Positions 33,343 to 42,107 of a stretch of 50,129 nt of DNA are shown here, piece by piece; the stretch's first letter is position 1, and every line of letters begins with the position of its first letter. The notes under the pieces were generated by a model, which had not been told where the DNA came from, ran no database searches, and saw only the letters and a list, made by a program, of their open reading frames with translations. The stretch comes from Candidatus Muiribacterium halophilum (lineage in GTDB: Bacteria > Muiribacteriota > Muiribacteriia > Muiribacteriales > Muiribacteriaceae): contig JALOAD010000025.1 of NCBI GenBank assembly GCA_023228995.1, forward strand, positions 1 to 50,129, read 5' to 3'. The position numbers and the translations under genes were made by a program.

Positions 33343-34276
33343 AAAAAAACAATGCTGAATTCATTATAAATACTGCAATATTATAAGAAAAGTGTGCTAT
33401 AATAGAAGCTTTAATATTGTATTTGACATATATCATGCCCAATGCAATTCCTAAAACAAATGTCCTCAACACATCTAAATATATAAAATAATTAAAATGT
33501 ATTATTGTAAAAATTAATGAAGATATTATAATACTTGTAAAAATATTTTGTTTTTTAAGTTTTTTAATTAAAAAATCTCTAAATATATATTCTTCATATA
33601 TGCTTACTATCAATAATACAAAAGTAAATAAAAGCAACTTTGACATAGGCTCTAAAGACACAAACTCTGTCCCTTTTTTTATATTAATTAATAATCCTGT
33701 TAAAAAAAAAGTAAAAAATATATTAATGTATATTATATAACTTTGCTTTGTTTGCTTATTTGAATTTTTAATTTTAAAACTATAATAAATTATAAATATC
33801 AATCTTATTATTGATATAAAAACATAATATAAATTAGAACTTCCTTTCCATAAAATAGATTTATTTGAATTATAAAAAAATTCAAATTCATTTCCTGGAT
33901 TATAATAAGATAATGCTGATATATCTTTCATTATTATTTCGTTTCCATTATTTATAAATGAATAATATAAATGAATTGATGATATAATCCATAAATCTAA
34001 TATACAAAATATTAAAAATAAAATTATAACAAGTAAATATGGATTATTTTTAATTTTTTTAAATGATATTGTAAATAAAGCTATTATAAGAAAAAAGCTA
34101 TATATAATTGTTTTAATTAAAGTTAAATTTCTAAAACTGAAATTTTGGAAAAAATCACTGAATATTATGTTAAAATCAAGTTCTGATAATATATCGGATA
34201 TATCCATATTGATATATTTAAATAAACCAACATAGATAATTAATAGTAAAATTGAAATTAAAAACTTTTTATACAT
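33338..34276 (-). CDS. CPBP-family intramembrane glutamic protease
   Basis: A 312-residue membrane protein with about eight hydrophobic helices. The Abi/CPBP catalytic motifs are present: YEEYIFRDFL (EExxxR) near residue 225, TIIHFNYF (His near 258) and IIAHFSYN (His-x-x-x-N) near 295. These enzymes process prenylated or membrane-bound peptides, and some confer bacteriocin immunity. The target is unknown. It stands alone and is bordered on both sides by palindrome arrays (F and G). Confidence 0.85.
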   Translation of the reverse strand: MYKKFLISILLLIIYVGLFKYINMDISDILSELDFNIIFSDFFQNFSFRNLTLIKTIIYSFFLIIALFTISFKKIKNNPYLLVIILFLIFCILDLWIISSIHLYYSFINNGNEIIMKDISALSYYNPGNEFEFFYNSNKSILWKGSSNLYYVFISIIRLIFIIYYSFKIKNSNKQTKQSYIIYINIFFTFFLTGLLINIKKGTEFVSLEPMSKLLLFTFVLLIVSIYEEYIFRDFLIKKLKKQNIFTSIIISSLIFTIIHFNYFIYLDVLRTFVLGIALGMIYVKYNIKASIIAHFSYNIAVFIMNSALFFY

Positions 34277-34298
34277 TAAAAACCACCAAATAATAAAG

Positions 34299-34410
34299 CA
34301 GTTAGCATAAATTCATTTTTTAAATGAATTTATTAGTTAGCAGCTACTTTGTAGCCTAGTAAACGGTTGGACAAGCCAACCTTGTTAGCACTGCTAAAGT
34401 TGTTAGTTGA
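34299..34410. repeat. Palindrome array G (copy of array B type)
   Basis: Linker AGTTAGC, hairpin ATAAATTCATT/AATGAATTTAT, TAGTTAGC, AGCTACtttGTAGCc, TAGTAAAC, perfect hairpin GGTTGGacaagCCAACC, TTGTTAGC, hairpin of the ACAGCT/AGCTGT type, TTAGT. Same order as arrays B and D. Confidence 0.8.
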
Positions 34411-34498
34411 AAAAAACACTGTTTTTATACCAGTTTCATACACTTTCACATACCGCTTTTATACGCTTTCATACTGCTTTTATACTGCTTTTAATACA

Positions 34499-34528
34499 GA
34501 TCCCGGCTCAGAATAGTACCGGGATGAC
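34499..34528 (-). repeat. Dispersed 30-bp palindrome, copy 2
   Basis: GATCCCGG...CCGGGATGAC as at 6486-6515, with two changes in the loop (AATAGTA for AATCATA). Confidence 0.7.
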
Positions 34529-34788
34529 AACAATTACAGAATAGTATCAGGATTACAAAATGACACAGCATATGAAATTTTTAAATAACTGTGACTGCAA
34601 TTTTTTCTGCAAAAAATTGCTTGTAACAAAAGTCTTCGACTTTCCTGTGACATTAGAACCTGTAAAGCTTTTCCTATTTCACCATTTCACCATCTCACTA
34701 TTTCACCATTTCACTATCTCACTATTTCACAAATTATTCATTTTTAATTTTTAATTTTTAATTCTTAATTTTTAATTTTTAATTATCT

Positions 34789-35199
34789 TTATACCCGCCA
34801 CTGTCTTTTATAGTATTCGCCAATTATTTCTGCATGATCAAAAGCAAGCTCAAGTGCAAGTGGATTATTTGTAATATTAACTTCCATAGCATCATCTGCT
34901 GCTTTTATTTGATCAATATTACCATTATACTCAGCAATATATACAACCGATACTGTATGTCCCCTTGGATCTCTTTGAGGTTCTGACCATATTCCAAGAA
35001 GTCTCTTTATTTTTACATCAACTGATATTTCTTCTTTCATTTCACGAAAAAGTGCTGTTTCAACTTTTTCACCATAATCAACAAAACCTCCAGGAAGAGC
35101 CCAATTGCCTTTATAAGGGTCGTTTTTTCTTTTAATTAGAACTATACCGTTTTTGGTTTCAACAATGCCATCAACCGTTAAAGCAGGATTTTTATACAT
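34789..35199 (-). CDS. Nudix hydrolase
   Basis: A 136-residue Nudix enzyme. The Nudix box GGFVDYGEKVETALFREMKEEI covers residues 37-58, matching GX5EX7REUXEEXGU except that the glycine after EEI is replaced (EEISVDV). The following WSEPQRDPRGHTVSVVY block is typical of the ADP-ribose pyrophosphatase or 8-oxo-dGTPase-like ADPRase group. The substrate is likely a nucleoside diphosphate derivative. It begins 69 bases below HU, beyond the HU terminator. Confidence 0.9.
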   Translation of the reverse strand: MYKNPALTVDGIVETKNGIVLIKRKNDPYKGNWALPGGFVDYGEKVETALFREMKEEISVDVKIKRLLGIWSEPQRDPRGHTVSVVYIAEYNGNIDQIKAADDAMEVNITNNPLALELAFDHAEIIGEYYKRQWRV

Positions 35200-35213
35200 A
35201 AATTCTCCCTTAT

Positions 35214-35243
35214 ATAAAAATAGCCCCTTTTAAAAGGGGCTAT
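35214..35243 (-). terminator. Terminator of the HU gene
   Basis: A 24-base perfect palindrome (ATAGCCCCTTTT/AAAAGGGGCTAT, 35220-35243) followed on the minus strand by a short T-run. It lies between HU and the Nudix gene. Confidence 0.85.
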
Positions 35244-35268
35244 ATAAAATTAAATGTTTACTTAATAA

Positions 35269-35541
35269 TTATTTAACAGCTTCTTTAAGAGCTTTACCAG
35301 GTCTGAATTTAGGGACTCTAGTAGCTTTAATCTTAATTTCTTCACCAGTTCTTGGATTAACGCCTTTTCTTGCTTTTCTTTCAGCTATTTCAAAAGTACC
35401 AAAACCAATTAGGCTAACTTTGTCAGCTTTTTTAAGAGTTCCAGTAATTTCTTCTACCATAGCTTCTAAAGCACTTTTTGCGTCTTTCTTGCTGATTGAA
35501 GCGTTTTTTGCGATTGCATCAATTAGTTCCATTTTGTTCAT
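35269..35541 (-). CDS. HU-family nucleoid protein
   Basis: A 90-residue DNA-bending protein. The family start MNKMELIDAIAKNASISKKDA fits best with ATG at 35541, where GGTGG lies 5 bases upstream; a GTG three codons earlier is possible. The DNA-binding arm region is GFGTFEIAERKARKGVNPRTGEEIKIKATRVPKFRPGKALKEAV, which contains the conserved NPRTG and PxFxPGKxLK elements. It is expressed as a single gene from its own promoter and ends on a strong terminator. Confidence 0.95.
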   Translation of the reverse strand: MNKMELIDAIAKNASISKKDAKSALEAMVEEITGTLKKADKVSLIGFGTFEIAERKARKGVNPRTGEEIKIKATRVPKFRPGKALKEAVK

Positions 35542-35583
35542 TTTGTCCACCCGCCTTTCCTTTGATTTGTTGTTATACCTAAT

Positions 35584-35612
35584 ATTTAATCAATCTCAAA
35601 GCCAAATGTCAA
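35584..35612 (-). promoter_or_regulatory. Promoter of the HU gene
   Basis: Minus strand TTGACA (35612-35607), 17-base spacer, TTAAAT (35589-35584), or TAAATA with an 18-base spacer. About 45 bases before the ATG. Upstream is a long A/T tract. Confidence 0.6.
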
Positions 35613-35769
35613 ATATTTTTAAAAAATTTTTTTTAAAAGCTAACCGATAACCTTAATGTAGATGCGGTATTCTGGTATATAAGGTTTTTAGAATACAATT
35701 TTTGCACGAAAATACCACGCATTTTCAACTTTGCAATACTTTAACTATATTATTTTGATACAGCTTTAT

Positions 35770-35800
35770 AAAAAAACCTTTTAAGGTTACAGGTTTTTTG
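35770..35800 (-). terminator. Terminator of the purA-che-endoQ operon
   Basis: On the minus strand an AAAACCT...AGGTTTT stem (inner arms AACC/GGTT at 35775-35788) is followed by seven T. It lies 17 bases below the endonuclease Q stop. Confidence 0.7.
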
Positions 35801-35816
35801 ATTATATAAAATGATT

Positions 35817-37103
35817 TTAGCAAATATTAATATCAAGAAAATTCAATTCTTTTCCAACTACTAATTTCCCGTATTCACCATCATAACCTGGAAAGAATGA
35901 AAAGTTGCCATTTTTAACTTGTTCTATTGACCATAATAATCTTTCATTTTCTTTTCTATGATTTTCTACATTAAAATTTTTCCATAAAGCACGTTCTGAA
36001 CCATAAAAATTTATAATTTCATAAGCTTTTTCAGAGATTTTTTTCGAAAAAGTCTTATTTCCTTTTGCAAACAATATAACGTCAGTAAGTGGAACTAACC
36101 ATTTGTAATTTTTCCTTTCATAAGGATTCAAAATAAGTCTATCCTCTGCTTTATGCACTTTTACAATATCAAGAAGCTGTTCATAAACTCCTATTGTGAG
36201 TTTTTTCTTACATACTGGACATATTTTACTTTCAGGTGTAAAGTCAGGAGAAAACACACATTCTGAATGTTCATGTCCTACTTTACCTTTTCTATGACCT
36301 GTTAAAAAAAACTTTCCTTCTTGAGGAGGAAATTCATAAGTAAATGTTTTTTCTTTATCTTTTAAACATTTCATTATATTGTTATAATCAAGCAAATCGC
36401 ATTTTACTTGAGTGTATTCTCTGCCAATTCTATTAAGTCCTGGTGAATGACAATCACTATTTGATATAAAGTTAATATTATCAAGCTCAGGTATTAGTGA
36501 TAACATTTGAGGATCTGAACTTAAGCCTGTTTCTACTATACTTATTAATTTTTTTGCTTCGCCAAACATATCATTTAAGGAATACAAAGGATTAATTGAC
36601 CCAAATATTCCTTGCGGTGTCATTACATGAGCTGGTATAAACTCAATATTTTCATTAATTGATTTTATTGCTTCCATAAATATATTTACATCTTTAAGTG
36701 AATAAAATTTAATAAATGGTCTTCCAATATTATTACTTACTCCTATACTTTCTATATAATCTGCTGTTTTTTTAACAGATAAAAAATCAGGAAATGTCAT
36801 TACTATATGAAATAGTTTTCTTTTTCCTTTTGCATAAGGAATTGTAAATATAACTTCTGTTTGAAGTATAAAATAATGTTTATCTGAAAATTTAGATATA
36901 AAAATACCTTCTGCAATTTGAGAAAGTTCATTAGAAAGGAGTTTTTGCCATTTCCTATGAAGACAATCTCCAGTACCAAAAATATCTATTCCTTTTAATT
37001 TCATGCCATAAACAATACTTTCAAGAGAAACTTGACCTACACCACCTGAATATCCAGAATGAGAATGAAGGTCAATATTAAGCATATTCAAATTTACAGG
37101 CAT
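35817..37103 (-). CDS. Endonuclease Q-like PHP-domain nuclease
   Basis: A 428-residue protein of the EndoQ family. In Pyrococcus and Bacillus, EndoQ nicks DNA 5' to deoxyuracil, hypoxanthine and abasic sites. The PHP metal site opens with NIDLHSHSGYSGG (D11, H13, H15), then GTGDCLHRKW, the EVIF glutamate near 83, IPAHVMTPQGIFGS, and ISNSDCHSPG. A zinc-finger-like segment has cysteines in SECVFSPDF and ICPVCKKK. The start codon overlaps the cheX stop (TAATG), so it is translated with the chemotaxis genes despite having no obvious link to motility. Confidence 0.85.
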   Translation of the reverse strand: MPVNLNMLNIDLHSHSGYSGGVGQVSLESIVYGMKLKGIDIFGTGDCLHRKWQKLLSNELSQIAEGIFISKFSDKHYFILQTEVIFTIPYAKGKRKLFHIVMTFPDFLSVKKTADYIESIGVSNNIGRPFIKFYSLKDVNIFMEAIKSINENIEFIPAHVMTPQGIFGSINPLYSLNDMFGEAKKLISIVETGLSSDPQMLSLIPELDNINFISNSDCHSPGLNRIGREYTQVKCDLLDYNNIMKCLKDKEKTFTYEFPPQEGKFFLTGHRKGKVGHEHSECVFSPDFTPESKICPVCKKKLTIGVYEQLLDIVKVHKAEDRLILNPYERKNYKWLVPLTDVILFAKGNKTFSKKISEKAYEIINFYGSERALWKNFNVENHRKENERLLWSIEQVKNGNFSFFPGYDGEYGKLVVGKELNFLDINIC

Positions 37104-37579
37104 TAATTTTTTTCTCTTAATGCTACATTTATTATTATTTCACCAACTTCAGGTTGTAAAAGAGGTATTACAAGAGTTTGAGTTTCCATGTTAGGACTAC
37201 TCATCTCAAGATTATTCCCTACAAATAAAGTAGGAGGAGTTATATCAAATTCAAAACCAAGATCATTAAGCTGACTTACAGCATTACCACTTATTATATT
37301 GCCAAGTTCAGCGAGTGCAGAAGCTACCATTTCATCATACTCGGTAATAATTTCTCCGCCCATCATAAGTCCTGATATTTTAAGTGCAGTCTTCATATCC
37401 ATATCATATAAAACTCTACCTTCTATTTGACCAGCAACACCTATTACAATTACAACTCCTTTTGTTAATAAAGGATAAGATCTTAATGCAAGATCTCCTC
37501 TAGCAAACTCAACACTAGCCATTTCTCTTAAAACAGTTATTGCAGATTCAACAAATGGGTTTATATATTCAACTCTCAT
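37103..37579 (-). CDS. cheX: Chemotaxis phosphatase CheX
   Basis: A 158-residue CheC/CheX/FliY-family protein that dephosphorylates CheY-P. The active-site helix is ALAELGNIISGNAV near residue 88-100, carrying the E-x-x-N pair. It has a single such site, and the N terminus VEYINPFVESAITVLREMA matches CheX rather than the two-site CheC. It follows cheY by one base, as expected for a pair that work on each other. Acts in the cytoplasm, and provides signal termination in the absence of CheZ. Confidence 0.92.
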   Translation of the reverse strand: MRVEYINPFVESAITVLREMASVEFARGDLALRSYPLLTKGVVIVIGVAGQIEGRVLYDMDMKTALKISGLMMGGEIITEYDEMVASALAELGNIISGNAVSQLNDLGFEFDITPPTLFVGNNLEMSSPNMETQTLVIPLLQPEVGEIIINVALREKN

Positions 37580-37580
37580 G

Positions 37581-38003
37581 CTATTTGCCTCCCATTTTTA
37601 TAAGAAAGTTTTTAATAATATTACAAGCATCAGGTATTTTAAATGGTTTTACAATAAAATATTTTGCACCTTTAACAATAGCTTCTTTGACCATATCCTG
37701 ATGACCAAGGGCTGAAACCATTACAATAACTGCGTTTGGGTCATCTGCCATAATTCCTTCAACTGCCTGAATTCCATCCATATCAGGCATTGTTATATCC
37801 ATAGTAACTATGTCAGGTTTTGTTGATTTATAAAGTTTTATAGCTTCTCTACCATTTCCTGCCGAACCTACTACTTCTCCATCGAGTATTTTTACAACTC
37901 TTTCAAGATTTTTAACCATAAAAGCAGAGTCATCTACTAAAAGAAATCTAAACTTTTCACCATTTGCTTTGTGTACCGCCTGAATACTAACTTCATCTAT
38001 CAT
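37581..38003 (-). CDS. cheY: Chemotaxis response regulator CheY
   Basis: A 140-residue single receiver domain. Acidic pocket D24-D25 (LLVDDSAFM), phosphorylated D69 (DIVTMDITMPDMDG), the switch Ser/Thr in VMVSALGHQ, and Lys in FIVKPF are all present. The first 16 residues extend beyond the usual CheY. GGAGG lies 8 bases before the ATG. It binds the flagellar switch after phosphorylation by CheA. Confidence 0.93.
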   Translation of the reverse strand: MIDEVSIQAVHKANGEKFRFLLVDDSAFMVKNLERVVKILDGEVVGSAGNGREAIKLYKSTKPDIVTMDITMPDMDGIQAVEGIMADDPNAVIVMVSALGHQDMVKEAIVKGAKYFIVKPFKIPDACNIIKNFLIKMGGK

Positions 38004-38026
38004 ATAAAAATCCTCCGTTTAATTTA

Positions 38027-39091
38027 TCATTTATTTGTAAAATCTATTATTTCTTTATGAATATCATATAAAGATACAACTTTGTCTAAATTGCCTAATT
38101 CATTTGCAACTCTAGGCATTCCATATACAATAGAGGTTTTTTCATCCTGACCTATAGTATATCCACCAAATTTTTTTATCATGCCAATATTTTTTGCACC
38201 ATCACTGCCCATTCCAGTCATTATAATACCCATAGTATTTCTTGAATAATTTTTGGCAACAGATTCAAAAAGCACATCAGCAGAAGGTCTATGTCTATTA
38301 ACCGGATCATCTTGTGCAATATCAATAATAAGATTAACTCCTTGTCTTCTAACTTTAAGATGATAATTTCCTGGAGCTAAAAAAACTTTACCATCAGAAC
38401 AAACATCATTATTCTCTGCTTCTTTTACATACAGTTTTGAAACAGAATTCAACCTTTCTGCAAATGCTTTGGTAAAACCCGCCGGCATATGCTGTACAAT
38501 AAGTATGCAAGCTTTAAGATCTTGAGGAAGTTTAGGAAGAACTTCCATTATAGCATTAGGTCCGCCAGTTGAAATACCGATAGCAATTATTTTGTTCAGA
38601 TGATTATTTTTTAGAATTTTTTCAGAATACTCTTCTTTTTTTTCCAATTTAGTTAAAGCAAAAATAGGATTTTTAATAATTATTTTACTTTTACTGTAAT
38701 TTGCATTTTTAACCTTAGAAATTATTTCTTCTGTTGATTTTTTTATATTTATATCTATACTTCTACCAGAAGGTTTAGGAATAAAATCAAAAGCACCGAA
38801 TTCAAGAGCTTTAATTGTAATCTGTGCATGTTCTGTAGTTAAAGATGATATCATAACAACTTGTATTTTTGGATAATTTTTTTTTATCGCTTTTAAAGTT
38901 TCCATACCATTCATATTAGGCATTTCAATATCTAAAGTTATAACATCAGGTTTTTCAATTTTTATCTTTTCAAGAGCATCTATTCCGTCTCTTGCTGTAT
39001 TTATTACTTTAATATCATTATCTGTAGATAAAATTTCAGATAAAAATTTTCTCATCAAAGCCGAATCATCAACTACAATAACTTTTATCAT
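38027..39091 (-). CDS. cheB: Chemotaxis methylesterase CheB
   Basis: A 354-residue protein-glutamate methylesterase/deamidase that resets receptors. N-terminal receiver domain with D8-D9 and phosphorylated D54 (ITLDIEMPNMNG), linker about 125-160, then the catalytic domain: GISTGGPNAIMEVLPKLP (nucleophilic Ser), ILIVQHMPAGFT (His) and IMTGMGSDGAKN (Asp). The ATG overlaps the cheA stop (ATGA). Confidence 0.96.
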   Translation of the reverse strand: MIKVIVVDDSALMRKFLSEILSTDNDIKVINTARDGIDALEKIKIEKPDVITLDIEMPNMNGMETLKAIKKNYPKIQVVMISSLTTEHAQITIKALEFGAFDFIPKPSGRSIDINIKKSTEEIISKVKNANYSKSKIIIKNPIFALTKLEKKEEYSEKILKNNHLNKIIAIGISTGGPNAIMEVLPKLPQDLKACILIVQHMPAGFTKAFAERLNSVSKLYVKEAENNDVCSDGKVFLAPGNYHLKVRRQGVNLIIDIAQDDPVNRHRPSADVLFESVAKNYSRNTMGIIMTGMGSDGAKNIGMIKKFGGYTIGQDEKTSIVYGMPRVANELGNLDKVVSLYDIHKEIIDFTNK

Positions 39092-41259
39092 GAATTTATC
39101 CTTTCAATTAATTTATTAATATCAAGTATAAGACTAACTCTTCCATCACCAAGTATATTTGCACCAGCAATTCCCGGAGTAATCACAAGATCAGAATCAA
39201 GATTTTTAATAACAACTTCCTGTTCACCGTAAAGCTTATCAACAATTAGTCCAACTTTTTTATCTGCATAATCAAGTATAACAATGTAATAATCTTCTCT
39301 TTCTTTTTCAGGATATCTAAATATTTCCTCAATAGAAATAACAGATATAACATTATTTCTAATATTAATAGTTTTATGCCCTTTAACAAAAAATAAATCT
39401 TTTTTTGAAAGTTTTACTGTTTCTTCGACCGAATTCAATGGTATTGAATAAACCTGACCAAGCCCACTAACAAGCAAAGCCTGTATTATAGCCATTGTAA
39501 GTGGCAGTTTTATACGAACAACCGTCCCTTTTCCTTGTTCACTCTCCATTTCAACAGTTCCATTAACTTTTTCCATACTTTTTCTAACAACATCCATACC
39601 AACACCACGACCACTAAGTCCAGTTACAGAAGTTGCTGTAGAAAACCCAGGCTCAAAAACAAGGCTAAATATTTCTTTATCTTTAAGAGAATCTTTCATA
39701 CCTTCCATAATAAGACCTTTTTGGAGAGCTTTATCAAGAATTTTTTCTCTTGAAAGACCCTTACCATCATCTATAACTTCAATAAAAATATAATTTCCTT
39801 CATGTTTTGCTTTTAACGTAATATGACCTTCAGCAGATTTTCCGCAAGCAATTCTTTCTTCTTGAGTTTCAATGCCATGATCAAGAGCATTTCTAATAAT
39901 ATGAACAAGAGGATCTCCTAAAACTTCAATTACAGTCTTATCAAGTTCAGTATCCTGACCTTCTATTTTTAATTCGATTTTTTTACCAAGTTCTCTAGAA
40001 ATATCTCTAATCATTCTCGGGAATCTTTTAAATACTTTATCAATAGGAAGCATTCGTATTTTCATAGTATTCTGTTGCATTTCACTATTAAGTCTTCTAG
40101 TCATAAGATTAGTTTCTTTAAATTCTTCAGAAAGTTTTTTAAAATCTACAAGTAATTGACTTAATTTTTTTATAAATTCCAAATTATCAGAAGAATATGA
40201 ACTAATAAGAGATTTAATTTCATAAAGTCTTTTATCAAATTCATTTTCCAATCTAAAATATCTTGAAGTATTAATAACTTGTTCACCAATAAGATTAAGA
40301 AGTTCATCAATTTTATAACTGTCAACCCTCAAACTTTGAATAGATTCTTTTTTGGTAAGATTATCAGAATTTACCACAATATCTTTTTCATCTTCAATAA
40401 TTTCAGATTTAATATTGCTTTTGGATTTATTTTCATTAGAAATATTTTCTTCCTTATCATCAATAATAAAAGGTAAAATTTGTATATCTTCAACTTCATT
40501 TGGAATAAATATCTTAGATTTAAGAGAATCAATATTACCTTCAACTGAAACAACAAATAAACCAGATTCAATAAAATCATCCGAATTAAGAATATCAATA
40601 CTTGGTTTAGATTTTATAATCTTTGCATTATTTTCAATTTCTCTAATAATAATAAATCTACCAACAGAAGGCATTGCAGAATTCTGAGAAAATACAATTT
40701 TTAAGTATAAAAGTTTTTTATTTTGTTTAAATTCCTGTTTCAAAATATCTTTTTCTATTTTTGTAATGTCAATATTAAAAAGCTCTGTATTTATAACATC
40801 TTTAACTTGTTCAACAGATTTTTCTTCTTTTTTCACCGTACTTTTTGCTTTTTTTACTGTTTTTTTTGAATCTTTATTTTCTCTAGTTTCAATAGCTTTA
40901 AGCTGTTTTTTTATCTCTTTGGCATCAACACCTTCTTCGCCCTTAGATTCAATATTTTTAAGCATAACTTTTACAATATCCATTGCTTTTAAAACAAAAT
41001 CATTTATATCAGCTGAAAAATCCATTTTATTTTCTTTCAATAAAGTGAATATATTTTCAATACTATGCATTAAAGCACAAAGATCTTCATATCCCATTGT
41101 TCCAGCAGAACCTTTGACAGTATGAGCAGCACGAAATATTTCATTTAGATAATCTTCATTATTAGGTTCATTTTCAAGACTCAATAAATTATCATCTATT
41201 ATTTCAATTTTTTCAAAAGCTTCTTCAAGAAAATCCTTCAATAAATCATCAAGGTTCAT
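39088..41259 (-). CDS. cheA: Chemotaxis histidine kinase CheA
   Basis: A 723-residue kinase with the full domain order: P1 Hpt with phosphorylated H46 (FRAAHTVKGSAGTMG), a long lysine-rich linker, a P2-like region, P3 dimerisation (LRVDSYKIDELLNLIGEQVI near 320), P4 ATPase (NALDHGIETQEERIACG; DDGKGLS; GRGVGMDVVRKSMEKVNG) and P5 CheW-like coupling domain at the C terminus. No cheW and no methyl-accepting receptor lies in the window, so partners are encoded elsewhere. It starts two bases after cheR. Confidence 0.96.
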   Translation of the reverse strand: MNLDDLLKDFLEEAFEKIEIIDDNLLSLENEPNNEDYLNEIFRAAHTVKGSAGTMGYEDLCALMHSIENIFTLLKENKMDFSADINDFVLKAMDIVKVMLKNIESKGEEGVDAKEIKKQLKAIETRENKDSKKTVKKAKSTVKKEEKSVEQVKDVINTELFNIDITKIEKDILKQEFKQNKKLLYLKIVFSQNSAMPSVGRFIIIREIENNAKIIKSKPSIDILNSDDFIESGLFVVSVEGNIDSLKSKIFIPNEVEDIQILPFIIDDKEENISNENKSKSNIKSEIIEDEKDIVVNSDNLTKKESIQSLRVDSYKIDELLNLIGEQVINTSRYFRLENEFDKRLYEIKSLISSYSSDNLEFIKKLSQLLVDFKKLSEEFKETNLMTRRLNSEMQQNTMKIRMLPIDKVFKRFPRMIRDISRELGKKIELKIEGQDTELDKTVIEVLGDPLVHIIRNALDHGIETQEERIACGKSAEGHITLKAKHEGNYIFIEVIDDGKGLSREKILDKALQKGLIMEGMKDSLKDKEIFSLVFEPGFSTATSVTGLSGRGVGMDVVRKSMEKVNGTVEMESEQGKGTVVRIKLPLTMAIIQALLVSGLGQVYSIPLNSVEETVKLSKKDLFFVKGHKTINIRNNVISVISIEEIFRYPEKEREDYYIVILDYADKKVGLIVDKLYGEQEVVIKNLDSDLVITPGIAGANILGDGRVSLILDINKLIERINS

Positions 41260-41261
41260 AA

Positions 41262-42107
41262 TTAATCTCCAATTTTTTTATAAACAATTCCACCATTAAT
41301 AACTTTAAAGTCAAATAAATCTTTATATTTAGACAAACTTTCAGAATGACCAATAAAAAAATAACCACCAGGATTCAATGCTTTATGAAATTCCTTTATA
41401 GCATGTTCTCGCATTGCATCATCAAAATATATCATTACATTTCTACAAAAAATAACATCTAAACCTCTAAGATATGTAGAAGTTTTCATATTAGCATACA
41501 TAAAAGTAATCATTTTTTTTACTTCAGGTTTAACTTCTATTCTATCCTCATGCTCAATAAAATATTTTTTAAGTACATTAGGTGGCATATTTTGAAGTCT
41601 TTTTTTAGCATAATTACCTTCTTTTGCAATAGACAAAGCAGTTTCAGAAATATCAGTAGCATAAATTTGCATTTGCATATTAGAAGCTTTCAAACCAGCT
41701 TTTTCTAAATAAGCAACAGCAAGTGAATATGGTTCTTGACCTGTAGAACAACCAGCCGACCAAATATTAATAGCAACTTTTTTAGTAAATATTGAAGGTT
41801 TTTTTTCAAAAAGTTCAGGTAAAACAGTATCAGTATAAGCTTTAAAATGACCTGAATTTCTAAAAAAAGAAGTTTCATTAACAGTTAAAAGATCAAGAAG
41901 AACTTTAACTTCAATATCAGCAGATACAGATCTTTTATTTAAAAATGCATAATAAGAATTAAAATCTTTATATCCAAGTTCAGCTAATCTATCTTTAAGC
42001 TTAAATTCCATTCTAAGTTTGTTTTTTTGATTAAAATCCATACCACTTGAACGATAAACAAAATCTTTAAACATCTGAAACTCTGCATCATTTAGTATTT
42101 GACCCAT
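41262..42107 (-). CDS. cheR: Chemotaxis receptor methyltransferase CheR
   Basis: A 281-residue SAM-dependent methyltransferase of chemoreceptor glutamates. The N-terminal helical domain (LRMEFKLKDRLAELGYKDFNSYYAFLN) precedes the SAM domain with INIWSAGCSTGQEPYSLAV near 116, IYATDISETALSIAKEG near 148 and LDVIFCRNVMIYFDD near 213. The start lies inside the 3' end of the upstream secreted-protein gene (20-base overlap). Confidence 0.95.
   Translation of the reverse strand: MGQILNDAEFQMFKDFVYRSSGMDFNQKNKLRMEFKLKDRLAELGYKDFNSYYAFLNKRSVSADIEVKVLLDLLTVNETSFFRNSGHFKAYTDTVLPELFEKKPSIFTKKVAINIWSAGCSTGQEPYSLAVAYLEKAGLKASNMQMQIYATDISETALSIAKEGNYAKKRLQNMPPNVLKKYFIEHEDRIEVKPEVKKMITFMYANMKTSTYLRGLDVIFCRNVMIYFDDAMREHAIKEFHKALNPGGYFFIGHSESLSKYKDLFDFKVINGGIVYKKIGD

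Larger units (their letters stand above)
34277..34788. other. Repeat-filled gap between the Nudix and CPBP genes
   Basis: No gene in 512 bases. It carries palindrome array G (34299-34410), a tract of 11-mers like ATACTGCTTTT (about 34432-34497), one dispersed 30-bp palindrome (34499-34528), a hairpin with arms GCAATTTTT/AAAAATTGC (about 34595-34620), a CACCATTTC 9-mer tract (34677-34730), and a TTTTTAA heptamer tract (34740-34785). Confidence 0.75.

Noticed and set aside
34560-34754. 64-codon rightward frame in the Nudix/CPBP gap
   Set aside because: Its second half is the CACCATTTC microsatellite translated; no family match.
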